The notes: generated by a model from the letters alone, not told the origin. A DNA stretch of 64,000 nt from Paracoccaceae bacterium (GCA_024742695.1 JANSXY010000004.1:1-64000); one strand, 5' to 3'. Positions 10,681 through 20,981 are shown, numbered from the stretch's first letter. Translations and numbers: made by a program.

Positions 10681-10713
10681 CGCCGCCGGCCGGGAAACGG
10701 CCCGGCGGCGTTG
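10681..10713 (+). terminator. Terminator-like hairpin before secY
   Basis: A GC-rich stem-loop with one bulged base (left arm from 10681, right arm ending 10710) followed by TTGTCACG. The T run is minimal. It may attenuate transcription into secY rather than end it. Confidence 0.4.
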
Positions 10714-10730
10714 TCACGAAAGAGACGGGC

Positions 10731-12094
<1,364 letters not shown>

Positions 12095-12098
<4 letters not shown>

Positions 12099-12760
12099 CC
12101 ACGAACATCATTCTTCTGGGGCCGCCGGGCGCCGGCAAGGGGACGCAGGCGCGCCGTCTCGTCGAGGAACGCGGCATGGTTCAGCTGTCGACCGGCGACA
12201 TGCTGCGCGCCGCGCGGACCTCGGGCACCGAGATGGGCCGGAAGGTCGCCGAGGTGATGGATCGCGGTGATCTCGTCACCGACGAGATCGTCATCGGCCT
12301 GATCGAGGAGCAGCTGGAGTCGCACAAGGACGCGAGCGGGTTCATCTTCGACGGCTTTCCCCGGACGCTCGCGCAGGCCGACGCCCTGGGCCAGTTGCTT
12401 GGCGGCACGGGTCGGCGGCTGGACGCCGTCATCGAGATGCGCGTGGACGACGATGCGCTGGTGCGCCGGATCACCGGCCGCTTCACCTGCGGCAATTGCG
12501 GCGAAGTCTACCATGACGAAACGCGCCCGACGAAGGTGCCCGGCACCTGTGACGCCTGCGGGTCCACCGATCTGCGCCGCCGCGCCGACGACAACGAGGA
12601 CAGCCTGCGCCAGCGGCTGATGGAATACTACAAGAAGACCGCGCCGCTGATCGGCTACTACCATGCGCTTGGCGATCTCTTCACCGTCGACGGGCTGGCC
12701 GAGATCGACGAGGTCGCCCGCCGGATCGCGGGAATCCTCGACCAGGCCGCCACCGCCTAG
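12095..12760 (+). CDS. adk: Adenylate kinase with zinc-type lid
   Basis: 221 residues. The P-loop [11 protein letters not shown] is near the N-terminus; the NMP-binding and FIFDGFPRT motifs are intact. It interconverts ATP, AMP and ADP. The lid carries two Cys pairs, C132-x2-C135 (CGNC) and a later CDAC, so it is probably the zinc-stabilised form, unlike E. coli Adk. It is translated in overlap with secY. Confidence 0.97.
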
Positions 12761-12777
12761 CCCCCGGCTTTCGGGCC

Positions 12778-12806
12778 TTGACGCCCTTGGGAAAAGCCAC
12801 TAGGTC
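12778..12806 (+). promoter_or_regulatory. Probable alpha-operon promoter
   Basis: TTGACG (12778-12783), 17-base spacer, TAGGTC (12801-12806). It lies just after the adk stop and about 130 bases before rpsM, consistent with a separate start for rpsM-rpsK-rpoA-rplQ. Confidence 0.5.
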
Positions 12807-12938
12807 GCGGTGTCTCTCCGGAGAATCGTTCGGGCCGTCATGGCCGCGAACCGAGTGGGCGCCATCCCGGCGGGATGGAACGCCGGTTGTGAAAAAAGGT
12901 TCCGGCGCTACGGAACCGCAACGAAAGGACAGGAACGC

Positions 12939-13307
12939 GTGGCACGTATCGCTGGCGTCAACATCCCCACCGCAAAGCGCGTCCCGATCGCGCTGACCTA
13001 CATCACCGGCATCGGCCCCGACAGCGCCCGCAGGATCTGCGAGGCGGTGAACATCGACGTCACGCGCCGTGTGAACGAACTCAGCGATGCCGAGGTGCTC
13101 GCGATCCGCGAACATATCGACGCGAACTTCACCGTCGAGGGCGACCTGCGCCGCGAGGTGCAGATGAACGTCAAGCGGCTGATGGACCTGGGCTGCTACC
13201 GTGGCCTGCGGCACCGCCGCAACCTGCCCGTGCGCGGCCAGCGCACCCATACCAACGCCCGCACCCGCAAGGGCCCGGCCAAGCCGATCGCCGGCAAGAA
13301 GAAGTAA
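12939..13307 (+). CDS. rpsM: 30S ribosomal protein S13
   Basis: 122 residues, starting at GTG: (M)[20 protein letters not shown]. An open stretch upstream to 12810 is not S13-like, and AAGGACAGGAACGC provides a binding site for this GTG. The C-terminal signature is [22 protein letters not shown]13 forms intersubunit bridges in the 30S head. Confidence 0.96.
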   Translation: MARIAGVNIPTAKRVPIALTYITGIGPDSARRICEAVNIDVTRRVNELSDAEVLAIREHIDANFTVEGDLRREVQMNVKRLMDLGCYRGLRHRRNLPVRGQRTHTNARTRKGPAKPIAGKKK

Positions 13308-13322
13308 GGGGAGGGCAGAGAG

Positions 13323-13712
13323 ATGGCTCGCGACAAGACCCGCGTCAAGCGCAAGGAACGCAAGAACATCGCCGCCGGCGTGGCGCATGTGAACTCGTCC
13401 TTCAACAACACCAAGATCCTGATCTCCGACGTGCAGGGCAACGCGATCGCGTGGTCCTCGGCCGGGACCATGGGCTTCAAGGGCTCGCGCAAGTCGACGC
13501 CCTATGCCGCCCAGATGGCCGCCGAGGATGCCGGCAAGAAGGCGCAGGAACATGGCGTCCGCACCCTCGAGGTCGAGGTGCAGGGCCCCGGTTCGGGCCG
13601 TGAATCCGCGCTGCGCGCGCTCGCGGCGGTGGGTTTCACCATCACCTCGATCCGTGACGTCACGCCGATCGCGCACAACGGCTGCCGCCCGCCGAAGCGC
13701 CGCCGCGTCTGA
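13323..13712 (+). CDS. rpsK: 30S ribosomal protein S11
   Basis: 129 residues, normal length. [20 protein letters not shown] and the closing [20 protein letters not shown] are diagnostic. S11 lies on the 30S platform near the E-site mRNA. GGAGGGCAGAGAG precedes the ATG. A 111-base leader with two stem-loops separates it from rpoA. Confidence 0.97.
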   Translation: MARDKTRVKRKERKNIAAGVAHVNSSFNNTKILISDVQGNAIAWSSAGTMGFKGSRKSTPYAAQMAAEDAGKKAQEHGVRTLEVEVQGPGSGRESALRALAAVGFTITSIRDVTPIAHNGCRPPKRRRV

Positions 13713-13729
13713 TCGTTGCCGTTGCCGCC

Positions 13730-13752
13730 GGGCCGCCCGCAAGGCGCGGCCC
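13730..13752 (+). promoter_or_regulatory. First hairpin in the rpsK-rpoA gap
   Basis: Seven-base arms (13730-13736 and 13746-13752) followed about 10 bases later by TTTTT. The distance to the T run is too long for a standard terminator. Confidence 0.3.
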
Positions 13753-13775
13753 GCGCGATTCGTTTTTCCTCGGGC

Positions 13776-13804
13776 GTTCCCGGCGCAGGTCATCAGCCGG
13801 GAAC
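13776..13804 (+). promoter_or_regulatory. Hairpin directly before the rpoA ribosome-binding site
   Basis: Perfect 9-base arms GTTCCCGGC and GCCGGGAAC (13776-13784, 13796-13804) with an 11-base loop. The rpoA ribosome-binding region AGGAATGGAGG begins immediately after the right arm, so folding or protein binding here could affect rpoA translation. Confidence 0.45.
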
Positions 13805-13823
13805 AGGAATGGAGGCAGACCGC

Positions 13824-14840
13824 ATGATCCACAAGAATTGGGCCGAGCTGATCAAGCCGATGCAGCTTGACGTCAAGCCCGGCAACGACCCCGCGCGGCG
13901 CGCGACGGTGGTTGCCGAACCGCTGGAGCGGGGCTTCGGCCTGACGCTTGGCAACGCGCTGCGCCGCGTTCTGCTGTCGTCCTTGCAGGGCGGGGCGATC
14001 ACCAGCGTGCAGATCGACAACGTGCTGCACGAATTCTCCTCGGTCGCCGGCGTGCGCGAGGATGTCACCGACATCGTGCTCAACCTCAAGGGCGTCGCGC
14101 TGCGGATGGAGGTCGAGGGGCCGAAGCGGCTGTCGATCTCGGCCAAGGGGCCGGGGGTCGTCACCGCTGGCGACATCTCGGAATCGAACGGGATCGAGGT
14201 TCTGAACAAGGACCACGTGATCTGTCACCTCGACGAGGGCGCCGACCTGTTCATGGAACTGACCGTGAACACCGGCAAGGGCTATGTCGCCGCCGACAAG
14301 ACCCGCCCGGAAGACGCGCCGATCGGCCTGATCCCGATCGACGCGATCTATTCGCCGGTCAAGAAGGTCAGCTACGAGGTGCAGCCGACCCGCGAGGGCC
14401 AGGTGCTGGACTACGACAAGCTGACGATGAAGATCGAGACCGACGGCTCGCTCACCCCGGATGACGCGCTGGCCTATGCCGCCCGCATCCTGCAGGACCA
14501 GCTGTCGATCTTCGTGAACTTCGAAGAGCCGGAATCGGCCGGCCGCGCCGACGAGGACGACGGGCTGGAATTCAACCCGCTGCTGCTCAAGAAGGTCGAC
14601 GAGCTGGAGCTTTCCGTGCGCTCGGCCAACTGCCTGAAGAACGACAACATCGTCTATATCGGCGACCTGATCCAGAAGACCGAGGCGGAGATGCTGCGCA
14701 CCCCGAACTTCGGCCGCAAGTCGCTCAACGAGATCAAGGAAGTGCTTTCGGGCATGGGCCTGCATCTCGGCATGGACGTCGAGAACTGGCCGCCGGAGAA
14801 CATCGAGGATCTGGCGAAGCGCTTCGAGGACCAGTTCTGA
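13824..14840 (+). CDS. rpoA: DNA-directed RNA polymerase alpha subunit
   Basis: 338 residues starting [20 protein letters not shown]. The frame is open 36 codons upstream, but that part is not conserved. The N-terminal domain (about residues 1-235) dimerises and assembles beta and beta'; the C-terminal domain, including [19 protein letters not shown], binds UP elements and activators. The order rpsM-rpsK-rpoA-rplQ is the standard alpha operon, but without rpsD. Confidence 0.98.
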   Translation: MIHKNWAELIKPMQLDVKPGNDPARRATVVAEPLERGFGLTLGNALRRVLLSSLQGGAITSVQIDNVLHEFSSVAGVREDVTDIVLNLKGVALRMEVEGPKRLSISAKGPGVVTAGDISESNGIEVLNKDHVICHLDEGADLFMELTVNTGKGYVAADKTRPEDAPIGLIPIDAIYSPVKKVSYEVQPTREGQVLDYDKLTMKIETDGSLTPDDALAYAARILQDQLSIFVNFEEPESAGRADEDDGLEFNPLLLKKVDELELSVRSANCLKNDNIVYIGDLIQKTEAEMLRTPNFGRKSLNEIKEVLSGMGLHLGMDVENWPPENIEDLAKRFEDQF

Positions 14841-14974
14841 GGATGTCGGGGGTGCGGATCGCGCCCCCGGCCATGCCCGCGACAGGCGGGGAACGGATGG
14901 GCGGATGCCCCAAGGAGAGCGGCCTTCACGCAGGGGTCGCCGGACAAAGCAAAACACGACGATAGGAGTTACCC

Positions 14975-15394
14975 ATGCGTCACGCCCGCGGCTATCGCCG
15001 CCTCAACCGCACCCACGAGCACCGCAAGGCGCTGTTTTCCAACATGGCCGGCTCGCTGATCGAGCACGAGCAGATCAAGACGACGCTGCCGAAGGCCAAG
15101 GAACTGCGCCCGATCGTGGAAAAGCTGATCACGCTCGCCAAGCGCGGCGACCTGCACGCCCGCCGCCAGGCCGCGGCGATGCTCAAGCAGGACAAGGATG
15201 TCGCCAAGCTCTTCGAAACGCTGGGCCCGCGCTACAAGGAGCGCCAGGGCGGCTACACCCGCGTCCTGAAGGCGGGTTTCCGCTATGGCGACATGGCGCC
15301 GATGGCGATCATCGAGTTCGTCGATCGCGACACCACCGCCAAGGGCGCCGCCGACCGCGCGCGGCTGGAGGCCGAAGAGGCCGCCGAGGATTGA
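14975..15394 (+). CDS. rplQ: 50S ribosomal protein L17
   Basis: 139 residues. [20 protein letters not shown] and [20 protein letters not shown] are the family signatures, with an Ala/Glu-rich tail. L17 lies near the tunnel exit. A TAGGAGTTACCC site precedes the ATG. The terminator at 15415 ends the ribosomal supercluster. Confidence 0.97.
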   Translation: MRHARGYRRLNRTHEHRKALFSNMAGSLIEHEQIKTTLPKAKELRPIVEKLITLAKRGDLHARRQAAAMLKQDKDVAKLFETLGPRYKERQGGYTRVLKAGFRYGDMAPMAIIEFVDRDTTAKGAADRARLEAEEAAED

Positions 15395-15414
15395 TCCCGG
15401 CCCTGCCGGATGCC

Positions 15415-15445
15415 AAGGCCCCGCCCCGGCGGGGCCTTTTGCGTT
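15415..15445 (+). terminator. Intrinsic terminator after rplQ
   Basis: Ten-base arms (15415-15424 and 15429-15438) with loop CCCG, then TTTTGCGTTT. It closes the alpha operon ahead of rarA. Confidence 0.8.
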
Positions 15446-15492
15446 TCGGCCCGGCCCTTCCGCCGGCTGCGTGCCCGGCCTAGAGTTCCGCC

Positions 15493-16824
15493 ATGACCGA
15501 CCTGTTCGACCAGCCCGATGCCTCGCAACCCGCCGCCGCGCCGCCGCGGCCGCTGGCCGATGCGCTGCGCCCCGGCAGCCTGGCCGAGGTCGTCGGGCAG
15601 GATCACCTGCTGGGTCCGGAGGGCCCGATCGGGCGGATGGTCGCCTCCGGTCAGCTGTCGTCGCTGATCCTGTGGGGGCCTCCCGGTACCGGCAAGACCA
15701 CCATCGCCCGGTTGCTGGCCGATACCGCGGGAATGCGGTTCGCCGCGATTTCGGCGATCCAGTCGGGCGTGGCCGATCTGCGCAAGGTCTTCGACGAGGC
15801 GCGGCTCAGGCGCGGGCAGGGCCAGCGCACGCTGCTGTTCGCCGACGAGATCCATCGCTTCAACAAGGCCCAGCAGGACAGTTTCCTGCCGGTGGTCGAG
15901 GACGGCACGATCGTTCTGGTCGGCGCGACCACCGAGAACCCGAGTTTCGAGCTGAACGCCGCGCTCTTGTCGCGCTGCTTCGTCTTCGTGCTGAACCGGC
16001 TGGACGCGACCGCGCTGGGCCAGCTTCTGGACCGGGCCGAGGCGCATCTGGGCCGGCCCCTGCCGCTGACGGCGGAAGCGCGGCAGGTGATGGTGGACCT
16101 GGCCGGCGGCGACGGCCGCTACCTGCTGGGCATGGCCGAACAGGCGCTGGCCGCCGCCGGCGACGCGCCGCTCGACCCCGCCGCGCTGGCGCGGATCCTG
16201 CAACGCCGGATGGTCGGCCATGACAAGGCCGGCGACGGGCACTACGATCTTCTGTCGGCCTTCCACAAGTCGCTGCGCGGCTCCGACGTCGATGCCGCGC
16301 TTTACTACGCCGCGCGGATCATGGAGGCCGGCGAGGTCGCCGACACGGTGTTCCGCCGGCTGGCCTGCGCCGCCTCCGAGGATGTCGGGCTGGCCGATCC
16401 GCAGGCGATGGTACAGGTGATCGCGGCCTGGCAGGCCTTTGATCGGGTGGGTTGGCCCGAGGGGCGGCTGTTCCTGGGCCAGGCCATCGCCTATGTCGCC
16501 ACCGCGCCGAAAAGCAACGCCCAGCACCGCGCCTTCGACGCCGCGCTGGCGCTGGCGGGCAAGACGGGCCACCTGCGTCCGCCGATGTCGATCCTGAACG
16601 CGCCGACGCAACTGATGAAGGAGCTGGGCTACAACGCCGGCTACCTCTACGACCACGATCACCCCGACGCGTTCTCCGGGCAGGAATTCCTGCCCGAGGC
16701 GATCGCCGGCACCCCGGCGGCGCGCCTTTACGCCCCGCAAGAGCGCGGCTTCGAGCGCGAGGTGAAACGGCGCATGGCCTGGTGGGCGGGTCTCAGGGCG
16801 CGCCGCCGCGACGGCGCCGAGTGA
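15493..16824 (+). CDS. rarA: Replication-associated recombination protein A (RarA/MgsA)
   Basis: 443 residues, an AAA+ ATPase of the clamp-loader class that acts at stalled replication forks. Walker A GPPGTGKTT is near residue 61; Walker B is FADEIHRFNKAQQD; sensor 1 lies in IVLVGATTENPSFEL. The C-terminal tetramerisation region (LRPPMSILNAPTQLMKELGY) is present. It is the first gene after the ribosomal cluster and has no overlap with its neighbours. Confidence 0.95.
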   Translation: MTDLFDQPDASQPAAAPPRPLADALRPGSLAEVVGQDHLLGPEGPIGRMVASGQLSSLILWGPPGTGKTTIARLLADTAGMRFAAISAIQSGVADLRKVFDEARLRRGQGQRTLLFADEIHRFNKAQQDSFLPVVEDGTIVLVGATTENPSFELNAALLSRCFVFVLNRLDATALGQLLDRAEAHLGRPLPLTAEARQVMVDLAGGDGRYLLGMAEQALAAAGDAPLDPAALARILQRRMVGHDKAGDGHYDLLSAFHKSLRGSDVDAALYYAARIMEAGEVADTVFRRLACAASEDVGLADPQAMVQVIAAWQAFDRVGWPEGRLFLGQAIAYVATAPKSNAQHRAFDAALALAGKTGHLRPPMSILNAPTQLMKELGYNAGYLYDHDHPDAFSGQEFLPEAIAGTPAARLYAPQERGFEREVKRRMAWWAGLRARRRDGAE

Positions 16825-16896
16825 CGCAGCGGCAGGGCTGGACTTGCCCCGCGCCCCCGGCCACCCTGCGGGCGGCCGACACCGGGAGGGACAGGG

Positions 16897-17694
16897 ATGA
16901 CCGCGTTCGACAATCTCGACCTGAAGAACCTTGCCTTTCGCGACGCCGGCGACGGCATCGGCGTGCTGTCGCTGACCCGCGCGGCCAAGCGCAACGCGCT
17001 GGATGCGCAGACCGTCGAAGACCTTGTAGCCTTCTTCGCCGCGCTGCCGCGCTCGGGCGTGCGGGCGGTGGTGATGCGGGCGGAGGGAGACCATTTCTGC
17101 GCCGGGCTCGACCTTGTCGAACACCACCACGAGGATCGTCGGCCCGAGGAGTTCATGCACCTGTGCCTGCGCTGGCACGAGGCGTTCAACAAGATCGAGT
17201 ACGGCGGCGTGCCGGTGATCGGCGCGCTCAAGGGCGCGGTCGTGGGCGGCGGGCTGGAACTGGCCTCGGCCTTCCATATCCGGGTGGCGGACGCGACCAC
17301 CTATTTCGCGCTGCCCGAGGGCCAGCGCGGCCTGTTCACCGGCGGCGGCGCGACGATCCGCGTCGCCGATCTCGTCGGCAAGGCGCGGATGGTCGACATG
17401 ATGCTGACCGGCCGGGTCTACAAGGGCCAGGAGGCGGTGGACGTGGGCCTGTGCCAGTACCTCGTCGAGGACAGCGAGGCGAAGGCGATGGAGATCGCCC
17501 GCGCCGCGGCGCAGAACCCGCCGCTGTCGAATTTCGCGATCTGCTCGGCGATCAGCCACATGCAGAACATGTCGGCGCTGGACGCGGCCTATGCCGAATC
17601 CGTCGTCGCCGGAATCGTCAACACCCAGCCCGCCTCGCGCGAGCGGCTGGAGGCCTTCGCCAACAAGACCGCCGCGCGCGTCCGGCCCGGCTGA
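16897..17694 (+). CDS. Crotonase / enoyl-CoA hydratase family protein
   Basis: 265 residues. The crotonase fold is shown by [13 protein letters not shown] (CoA contact), FCAGLDL (oxyanion loop) and the [20 protein letters not shown] block. The second Glu of typical hydratases appears in the loop [14 protein letters not shown]. The substrate cannot be told from sequence; hydratases, isomerases and lyases share this fold. It stands between rarA and crcB and is followed by the palindrome cluster. Confidence 0.85.
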   Translation: MTAFDNLDLKNLAFRDAGDGIGVLSLTRAAKRNALDAQTVEDLVAFFAALPRSGVRAVVMRAEGDHFCAGLDLVEHHHEDRRPEEFMHLCLRWHEAFNKIEYGGVPVIGALKGAVVGGGLELASAFHIRVADATTYFALPEGQRGLFTGGGATIRVADLVGKARMVDMMLTGRVYKGQEAVDVGLCQYLVEDSEAKAMEIARAAAQNPPLSNFAICSAISHMQNMSALDAAYAESVVAGIVNTQPASRERLEAFANKTAARVRPG

Positions 17695-17699
17695 ACGCG

Positions 17700-17729
17700 G
17701 GCAAAATTCTTCGTCCGAAGAATTTTGCC
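17700..17729. repeat. 30-nt palindrome, copy 1
   Basis: Perfect 14-base arms (17700-17713, 17716-17729) around TC. The core is CTTCGTCCGAAG; the outer arm reads GGCAAAATT. It begins five bases after the enoyl-CoA hydratase-family stop. Confidence 0.85.
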
Positions 17730-17760
17730 ACACCCCGCGGTCGGGCCCGCGCACCGCCCG

Positions 17761-17790
17761 GGCAAGATCCTTCGTCCGAAGGATCTTGCC
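17761..17790. repeat. 30-nt palindrome, copy 2
   Basis: Perfect 14-base arms (17761-17774, 17777-17790) around TC. The outer arm reads GGCAAGATC: it differs from copy 1 at several bases, each with a matching change on the other arm. Confidence 0.85.
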
Positions 17791-17808
17791 GACGCACCGC
17801 CACCGGCG

Positions 17809-17838
17809 GCCAAGGTCGTTCGCACGAAAGACCTTGGC
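17809..17838. repeat. 30-nt palindrome, copy 3
   Basis: Arms 17809-17822 and 17825-17838 with one mismatch; centre CA instead of TC. The outer arm reads GCCAAGGTC. It is the most diverged of the four. Confidence 0.75.
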
Positions 17839-17846
17839 GGCGACGC

Positions 17847-17876
17847 CACGAAATTCTTCGTCCGAAGAATTTCGTG
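17847..17876. repeat. 30-nt palindrome, copy 4
   Basis: Perfect 14-base arms (17847-17860, 17863-17876) around TC; outer arm CACGAAATT. It lies 60 bases before the crcB ATG. Confidence 0.85.
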
Positions 17877-17936
17877 CCTCGGTTCCGGCCCCCGGGCCCC
17901 GTTGACTTTGCCGGCCCGGAGCGCCACCAGAGGCGC

Positions 17937-18326
17937 ATGGTCCAGACCCTTCTTCTTGTCGGCCTTGGCGGCGCGCTGGGCGCGATGGCCCGCTACCTGA
18001 CCGTGGTCGGGGCGGCGCGGCTGTTCGGCACCGGCTTTCCGGTGGGTACGCTGGCGGTGAACGTGCTGGGCTCGTTTCTCATTGGCGTTCTGGCTGTGAC
18101 GATGCTGGGGCCGCGCGGCGCGTCCCCGGCGGTGCCGTTCCTGCTGGCCGGGGTTCTGGGCGGGTTCACGACCTTCTCGGCCTTCTCGCTCGATGCGCTG
18201 AAGCTTTGGCAGGCCGGGCAGGCCGGCGCGGCCGGGGCCTATGTCGCGGCCTCCGTCGGGCTGTCGCTGGCCGCGGTCGCGGCGGGCGCGGCGGCGGGCG
18301 CGGCATTGCGGGGAACCCCGGGATGA
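17937..18326 (+). CDS. crcB: Fluoride ion transporter CrcB (Fluc)
   Basis: 129 residues with four hydrophobic segments. The conserved GGALGAMARY, the FPVGTLAVNVLGSFLIGV segment and GGFTTFSAFSLD (containing the Phe/Thr and sodium-site residues) identify the small dual-topology fluoride channel. The start ATG is preceded by AGAGG. The end overlaps rluC (ATGA). No fluoride riboswitch is seen upstream; the palindrome cluster occupies that space instead. Confidence 0.93.
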   Translation: MVQTLLLVGLGGALGAMARYLTVVGAARLFGTGFPVGTLAVNVLGSFLIGVLAVTMLGPRGASPAVPFLLAGVLGGFTTFSAFSLDALKLWQAGQAGAAGAYVAASVGLSLAAVAAGAAAGAALRGTPG

Positions 18327-19372
18327 GCGGTGTCGAGACCATCACGGTGGCCGAGGACGAAGGCGACCAGCGGCTCGACCGCTGGCTGAAGAAGCGGTTT
18401 CCGCAGCTTACCCAGGGCGCGGTGGAAAAGCTGTGCCGCACCGGCCAGCTTCGCGTCGACGGTGGCCGGGTGAAGGCCTCCAGCCGGCTGGAGGCCGGCA
18501 TGCAGGTTCGCGTTCCGCCGCTGCCGCCCGCGGCTCCGGCCGCCCCGCGAGGGGCCGAAGCCGGGATCTCGCCGGCCGACGCGGCGATGATCGAGGCCGC
18601 GGTGTTGTGGCAGGACCAGCATATCATCGCGCTGAACAAGCCGCCGGGACTGCCCAGCCAGGGCGGATCGGGGCAGGGCGACCGGCATGTCGACGGCCTG
18701 GCCGAGGCGTTGCGGTTCGGCTACAAGGAGCGCCCCAAGCTCGTGCACCGGCTCGACAAGGACACCTCGGGCATCCTGCTTCTGGCGCGGACCGACCGGG
18801 TCGCCCGCCGCCTGTCGGAGGCGTTTCGCGATCGCACCACCCGCAAGATCTACTGGGCCGTCGTCGCCGGTGTGCCGGCGCCCGCGATGGGAACGATCCG
18901 CTTCGGCCTCGTGAAGGCGCCGGGGCACGGCAAGGGCGGCGCGGGCGAAAAGATGCTGTGCATCCATCCCGCGAAGGTGAACCAGACGGAAGGCGCGAAA
19001 CGCGCCACAACCGATTACGCGGTGATCGAGCGGCTTGGCAGCCGCGCGGCCTGGGTCGCACTGGTCCCGATCACCGGCCGCACCCACCAGTTGCGTGCCC
19101 ACATGGCCGAGATCGGCCACCCGATCGTCGGCGACGGCAAGTATGGCGGGTCCGGGCAGGAGAACCTGGGCGACGGCTGGGGGGCGCAACTGGGCGGCGA
19201 CATTTCCCGCAAGCTGCACCTGCATGCCCGTTCGATCGCGTTCGATCATCCGGTGACGGGCGAACGGATCACGCTGACCGCGCCGCTGCCCGCCCACATG
19301 GCGAAGACCTGGGCGACCTTCGGCTGGCGCGCGGATGACGCGCCGGAAGACCCCTTCGCGGAGGCGCCGTGA
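18323..19372 (+). CDS. rluC: RluC-family 23S rRNA pseudouridine synthase
   Basis: 349 residues. An N-terminal S4 RNA-binding domain (QRLDRWLKKRFPQLTQGAVEKL) is followed by the RluA-type catalytic domain with HRLDKDTSGILLLA, whose Asp attacks the uridine. GRTHQLRAHMAEIGHPIVGD is the second signature. It is probably RluC (uridines around 955/2504/2580), but RluD-like specificity cannot be excluded. The start overlaps the crcB stop and the end overlaps the HAD gene. Confidence 0.88.
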   Translation: MSGVETITVAEDEGDQRLDRWLKKRFPQLTQGAVEKLCRTGQLRVDGGRVKASSRLEAGMQVRVPPLPPAAPAAPRGAEAGISPADAAMIEAAVLWQDQHIIALNKPPGLPSQGGSGQGDRHVDGLAEALRFGYKERPKLVHRLDKDTSGILLLARTDRVARRLSEAFRDRTTRKIYWAVVAGVPAPAMGTIRFGLVKAPGHGKGGAGEKMLCIHPAKVNQTEGAKRATTDYAVIERLGSRAAWVALVPITGRTHQLRAHMAEIGHPIVGDGKYGGSGQENLGDGWGAQLGGDISRKLHLHARSIAFDHPVTGERITLTAPLPAHMAKTWATFGWRADDAPEDPFAEAP

Positions 19373-20031
19373 GCGTGCAGCCCCGGCTGGTGATCTTCGA
19401 TGTCGACGGCACCCTCGTCGACAGCCAGGCGCATATCGTCGCGGGGATGGAGGCGGCCTTCGCCGCTGTCGGGGCCGCCGCGCCGGCACGGGCCGAGGTG
19501 CTGTCGATCGTCGGTCTGTCGCTGCCCGACGCCATCGCCGCGCTGGCCCCGGCGCTGGCCCCGGCCGATCGCGCGCAGATCGCCTCCGCCTATCGTGCGG
19601 CTTTCGCGCGTCTGCGCGCGGCGCGGGCGACGCCGCCCTATCCGGGCGCGGCGGAACTGCTGGCGCGGCTGGCCGCGCGCGACGACCTGGTGCTGGGCCT
19701 TGCCACGGGAAAGTCGCGCCGCGGGCTTGCGCATCTCCTGGCGGCCGAGGGCTGGCAGCACCATTTCGTCACCCGGCAGGTGGCCGACGATCACCCGTCG
19801 AAACCGCATCCCGCGATGATCGAGGCGGCGCTGGCCGAAACCGGGATCGCGCCGGATGCGGCCGTGATGGTCGGCGATACCGAGTTCGACATCGCAATGG
19901 GTCGCGCCGCCGGGGTGGCGACGATCGGCGTGGGCTGGGGTTATCATCCCCCGGCGCGGTTGGCGGCGGCCGGCGCCGGCCGCGTCGTGGCGGATTTCGC
20001 GGCGCTTGCCGCCGCGCTGGACGACATCTGA
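19369..20031 (+). CDS. HAD-family phosphatase, phosphoglycolate phosphatase-like
   Basis: 220 residues; GTG start overlapping the rluC stop. Motif I DVDGTLVDSQ has the nucleophilic Asp, motif II is LATGKSRRG, and the last motif is GDTEFDIAMGRAAGV. The helical cap is of the C1 (Gph/PGMB) type. The substrate is uncertain: phosphoglycolate or another small phosphate ester. It belongs to the crcB-rluC-HAD-ATP12 run. Confidence 0.85.
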   Translation: MSVQPRLVIFDVDGTLVDSQAHIVAGMEAAFAAVGAAAPARAEVLSIVGLSLPDAIAALAPALAPADRAQIASAYRAAFARLRAARATPPYPGAAELLARLAARDDLVLGLATGKSRRGLAHLLAAEGWQHHFVTRQVADDHPSKPHPAMIEAALAETGIAPDAAVMVGDTEFDIAMGRAAGVATIGVGWGYHPPARLAAAGAGRVVADFAALAAALDDI

Positions 20032-20041
20032 AGGGGGCGGC

Positions 20042-20782
20042 ATGGCGGGCGTTGGCGGCTGGGCGGCGAAACGGTTCTGGAAGACGGCCTCGGCCACGCG
20101 CGAAGCCGGCGGCCACGGCGTCGCGCTGGACGGTCGGCCGGTGCGCACGCCGGCCAAGGCGCCGCTGGTGGTGCCGACGCGGTCGCTGGCCGAGGCGATC
20201 GCCGGGGAATGGCAGGCCCAGGGCGAGGCGATCGATCCGCGCGGCATGCCGCTGACCCGCGCCGCGAATGCCGCGATCGACAAGGTCACGCCGCAGTTCG
20301 ACGAGGTCGCCGGCCTGATCGCGGCCTATGGCGGCAGCGACCTGCTGTGCTACCGCGCCGAAACGCCCGAGGCGCTGATCCGCCGTCAGGCGGAGGCCTG
20401 GGATCCCGGGCTGGACTGGGCCGAGGCCGAGCTTGGCGCGCGGCTGGGCGTGGCGGCGGGGATCGTCGCCGTCGCGCAGCCGGCCGACGGGCTCGCGCGG
20501 CTGGCCGCCGCGGTGCGCGGCCTTACGGCCTTCGAACTGACGGCGCTGTACGATCTTGTCGCGCTGTCGGGTTCGCTGGTTCTGGGGCTTGCGGTGGCGC
20601 GCGGCGCGCTTGATCCCGGCCGCGCCTGGGACATCAGCCGAATCGACGAGACCTGGCAGATCGAGCAATGGGGCGAGGATGACGAGGCCGCCGAGGTCGC
20701 GGCGCTGAAGCGCGGCGAATTCCTTCAGGCGCATCGATTCCTGACCCTCGCGCGGGCGCAGGATGCCCGAGATGACGCCTGA
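20042..20782 (+). CDS. ATP12-family F1-ATPase assembly chaperone
   Basis: 246 residues. It resembles mitochondrial and alphaproteobacterial ATP12, which holds the alpha subunit of F1 during assembly: KRFWKTASATREAGGHGVALDGRPVRTP at the N-terminus, GEWQAQGEAIDPRGMPLTRAANAAID, and YDLVALSGSLVLGLAVARG. A start twelve codons earlier is possible, but the ATG at 20042 follows GGGGGCGGC. The F0 genes are in this window at 48726-51298, the F1 genes are not. Confidence 0.88.
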   Translation: MAGVGGWAAKRFWKTASATREAGGHGVALDGRPVRTPAKAPLVVPTRSLAEAIAGEWQAQGEAIDPRGMPLTRAANAAIDKVTPQFDEVAGLIAAYGGSDLLCYRAETPEALIRRQAEAWDPGLDWAEAELGARLGVAAGIVAVAQPADGLARLAAAVRGLTAFELTALYDLVALSGSLVLGLAVARGALDPGRAWDISRIDETWQIEQWGEDDEAAEVAALKRGEFLQAHRFLTLARAQDARDDA

Positions 20783-20846
20783 TCGGGCAAATTCGCGGCA
20801 AGGCGCATCCGCGCGGGCGGGGCCGTCTGTCGCAGCCAAAGTGCCC

Positions 20847-20876
20847 TTGACGCCCTGTTCTGAATCGTCCCACACT
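20847..20876 (+). promoter_or_regulatory. Possible aapJ promoter
   Basis: TTGACG (20847-20852), 18-base spacer, CACACT (20871-20876), about 105 bases before aapJ. The -35 box is strong and the -10 box weak, so an activator may be needed. Confidence 0.4.
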
Positions 20877-20981
20877 CGCGCCGTTGGGGCTCCACCGCCC
20901 TCTCGATCCCGTATCCGGCCCCACGGGGCCTGCGAAAAAGAATGACGGCCACGAAGGCCGAACACTCAGGAAGAGGTAAAC

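Noticed and set aside
12810-12938. N-terminal extension of S13
   Set aside because: The frame is open, but the peptide is not conserved in S13, and the GTG at 12939 with its own ribosome-binding site gives the standard start.
13716-13823. 36-residue N-terminal extension of RpoA
   Set aside because: The sequence is Gly/Pro/Arg-rich and would run through the leader hairpins; RpoA begins [12 protein letters not shown].
17700-17876. CRISPR array or intrinsic terminators
   Set aside because: The units vary in sequence, spacers are only 8-31 bases and no cas genes exist, so not CRISPR. No T runs follow the stems, so not ordinary terminators.
17877-17936. Fluoride riboswitch before crcB
   Set aside because: The conserved crcB-motif elements were looked for by eye and are absent; the space is short and GC-rich. 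A TTGACT box exists at 17902 but lacks a credible -10 box.
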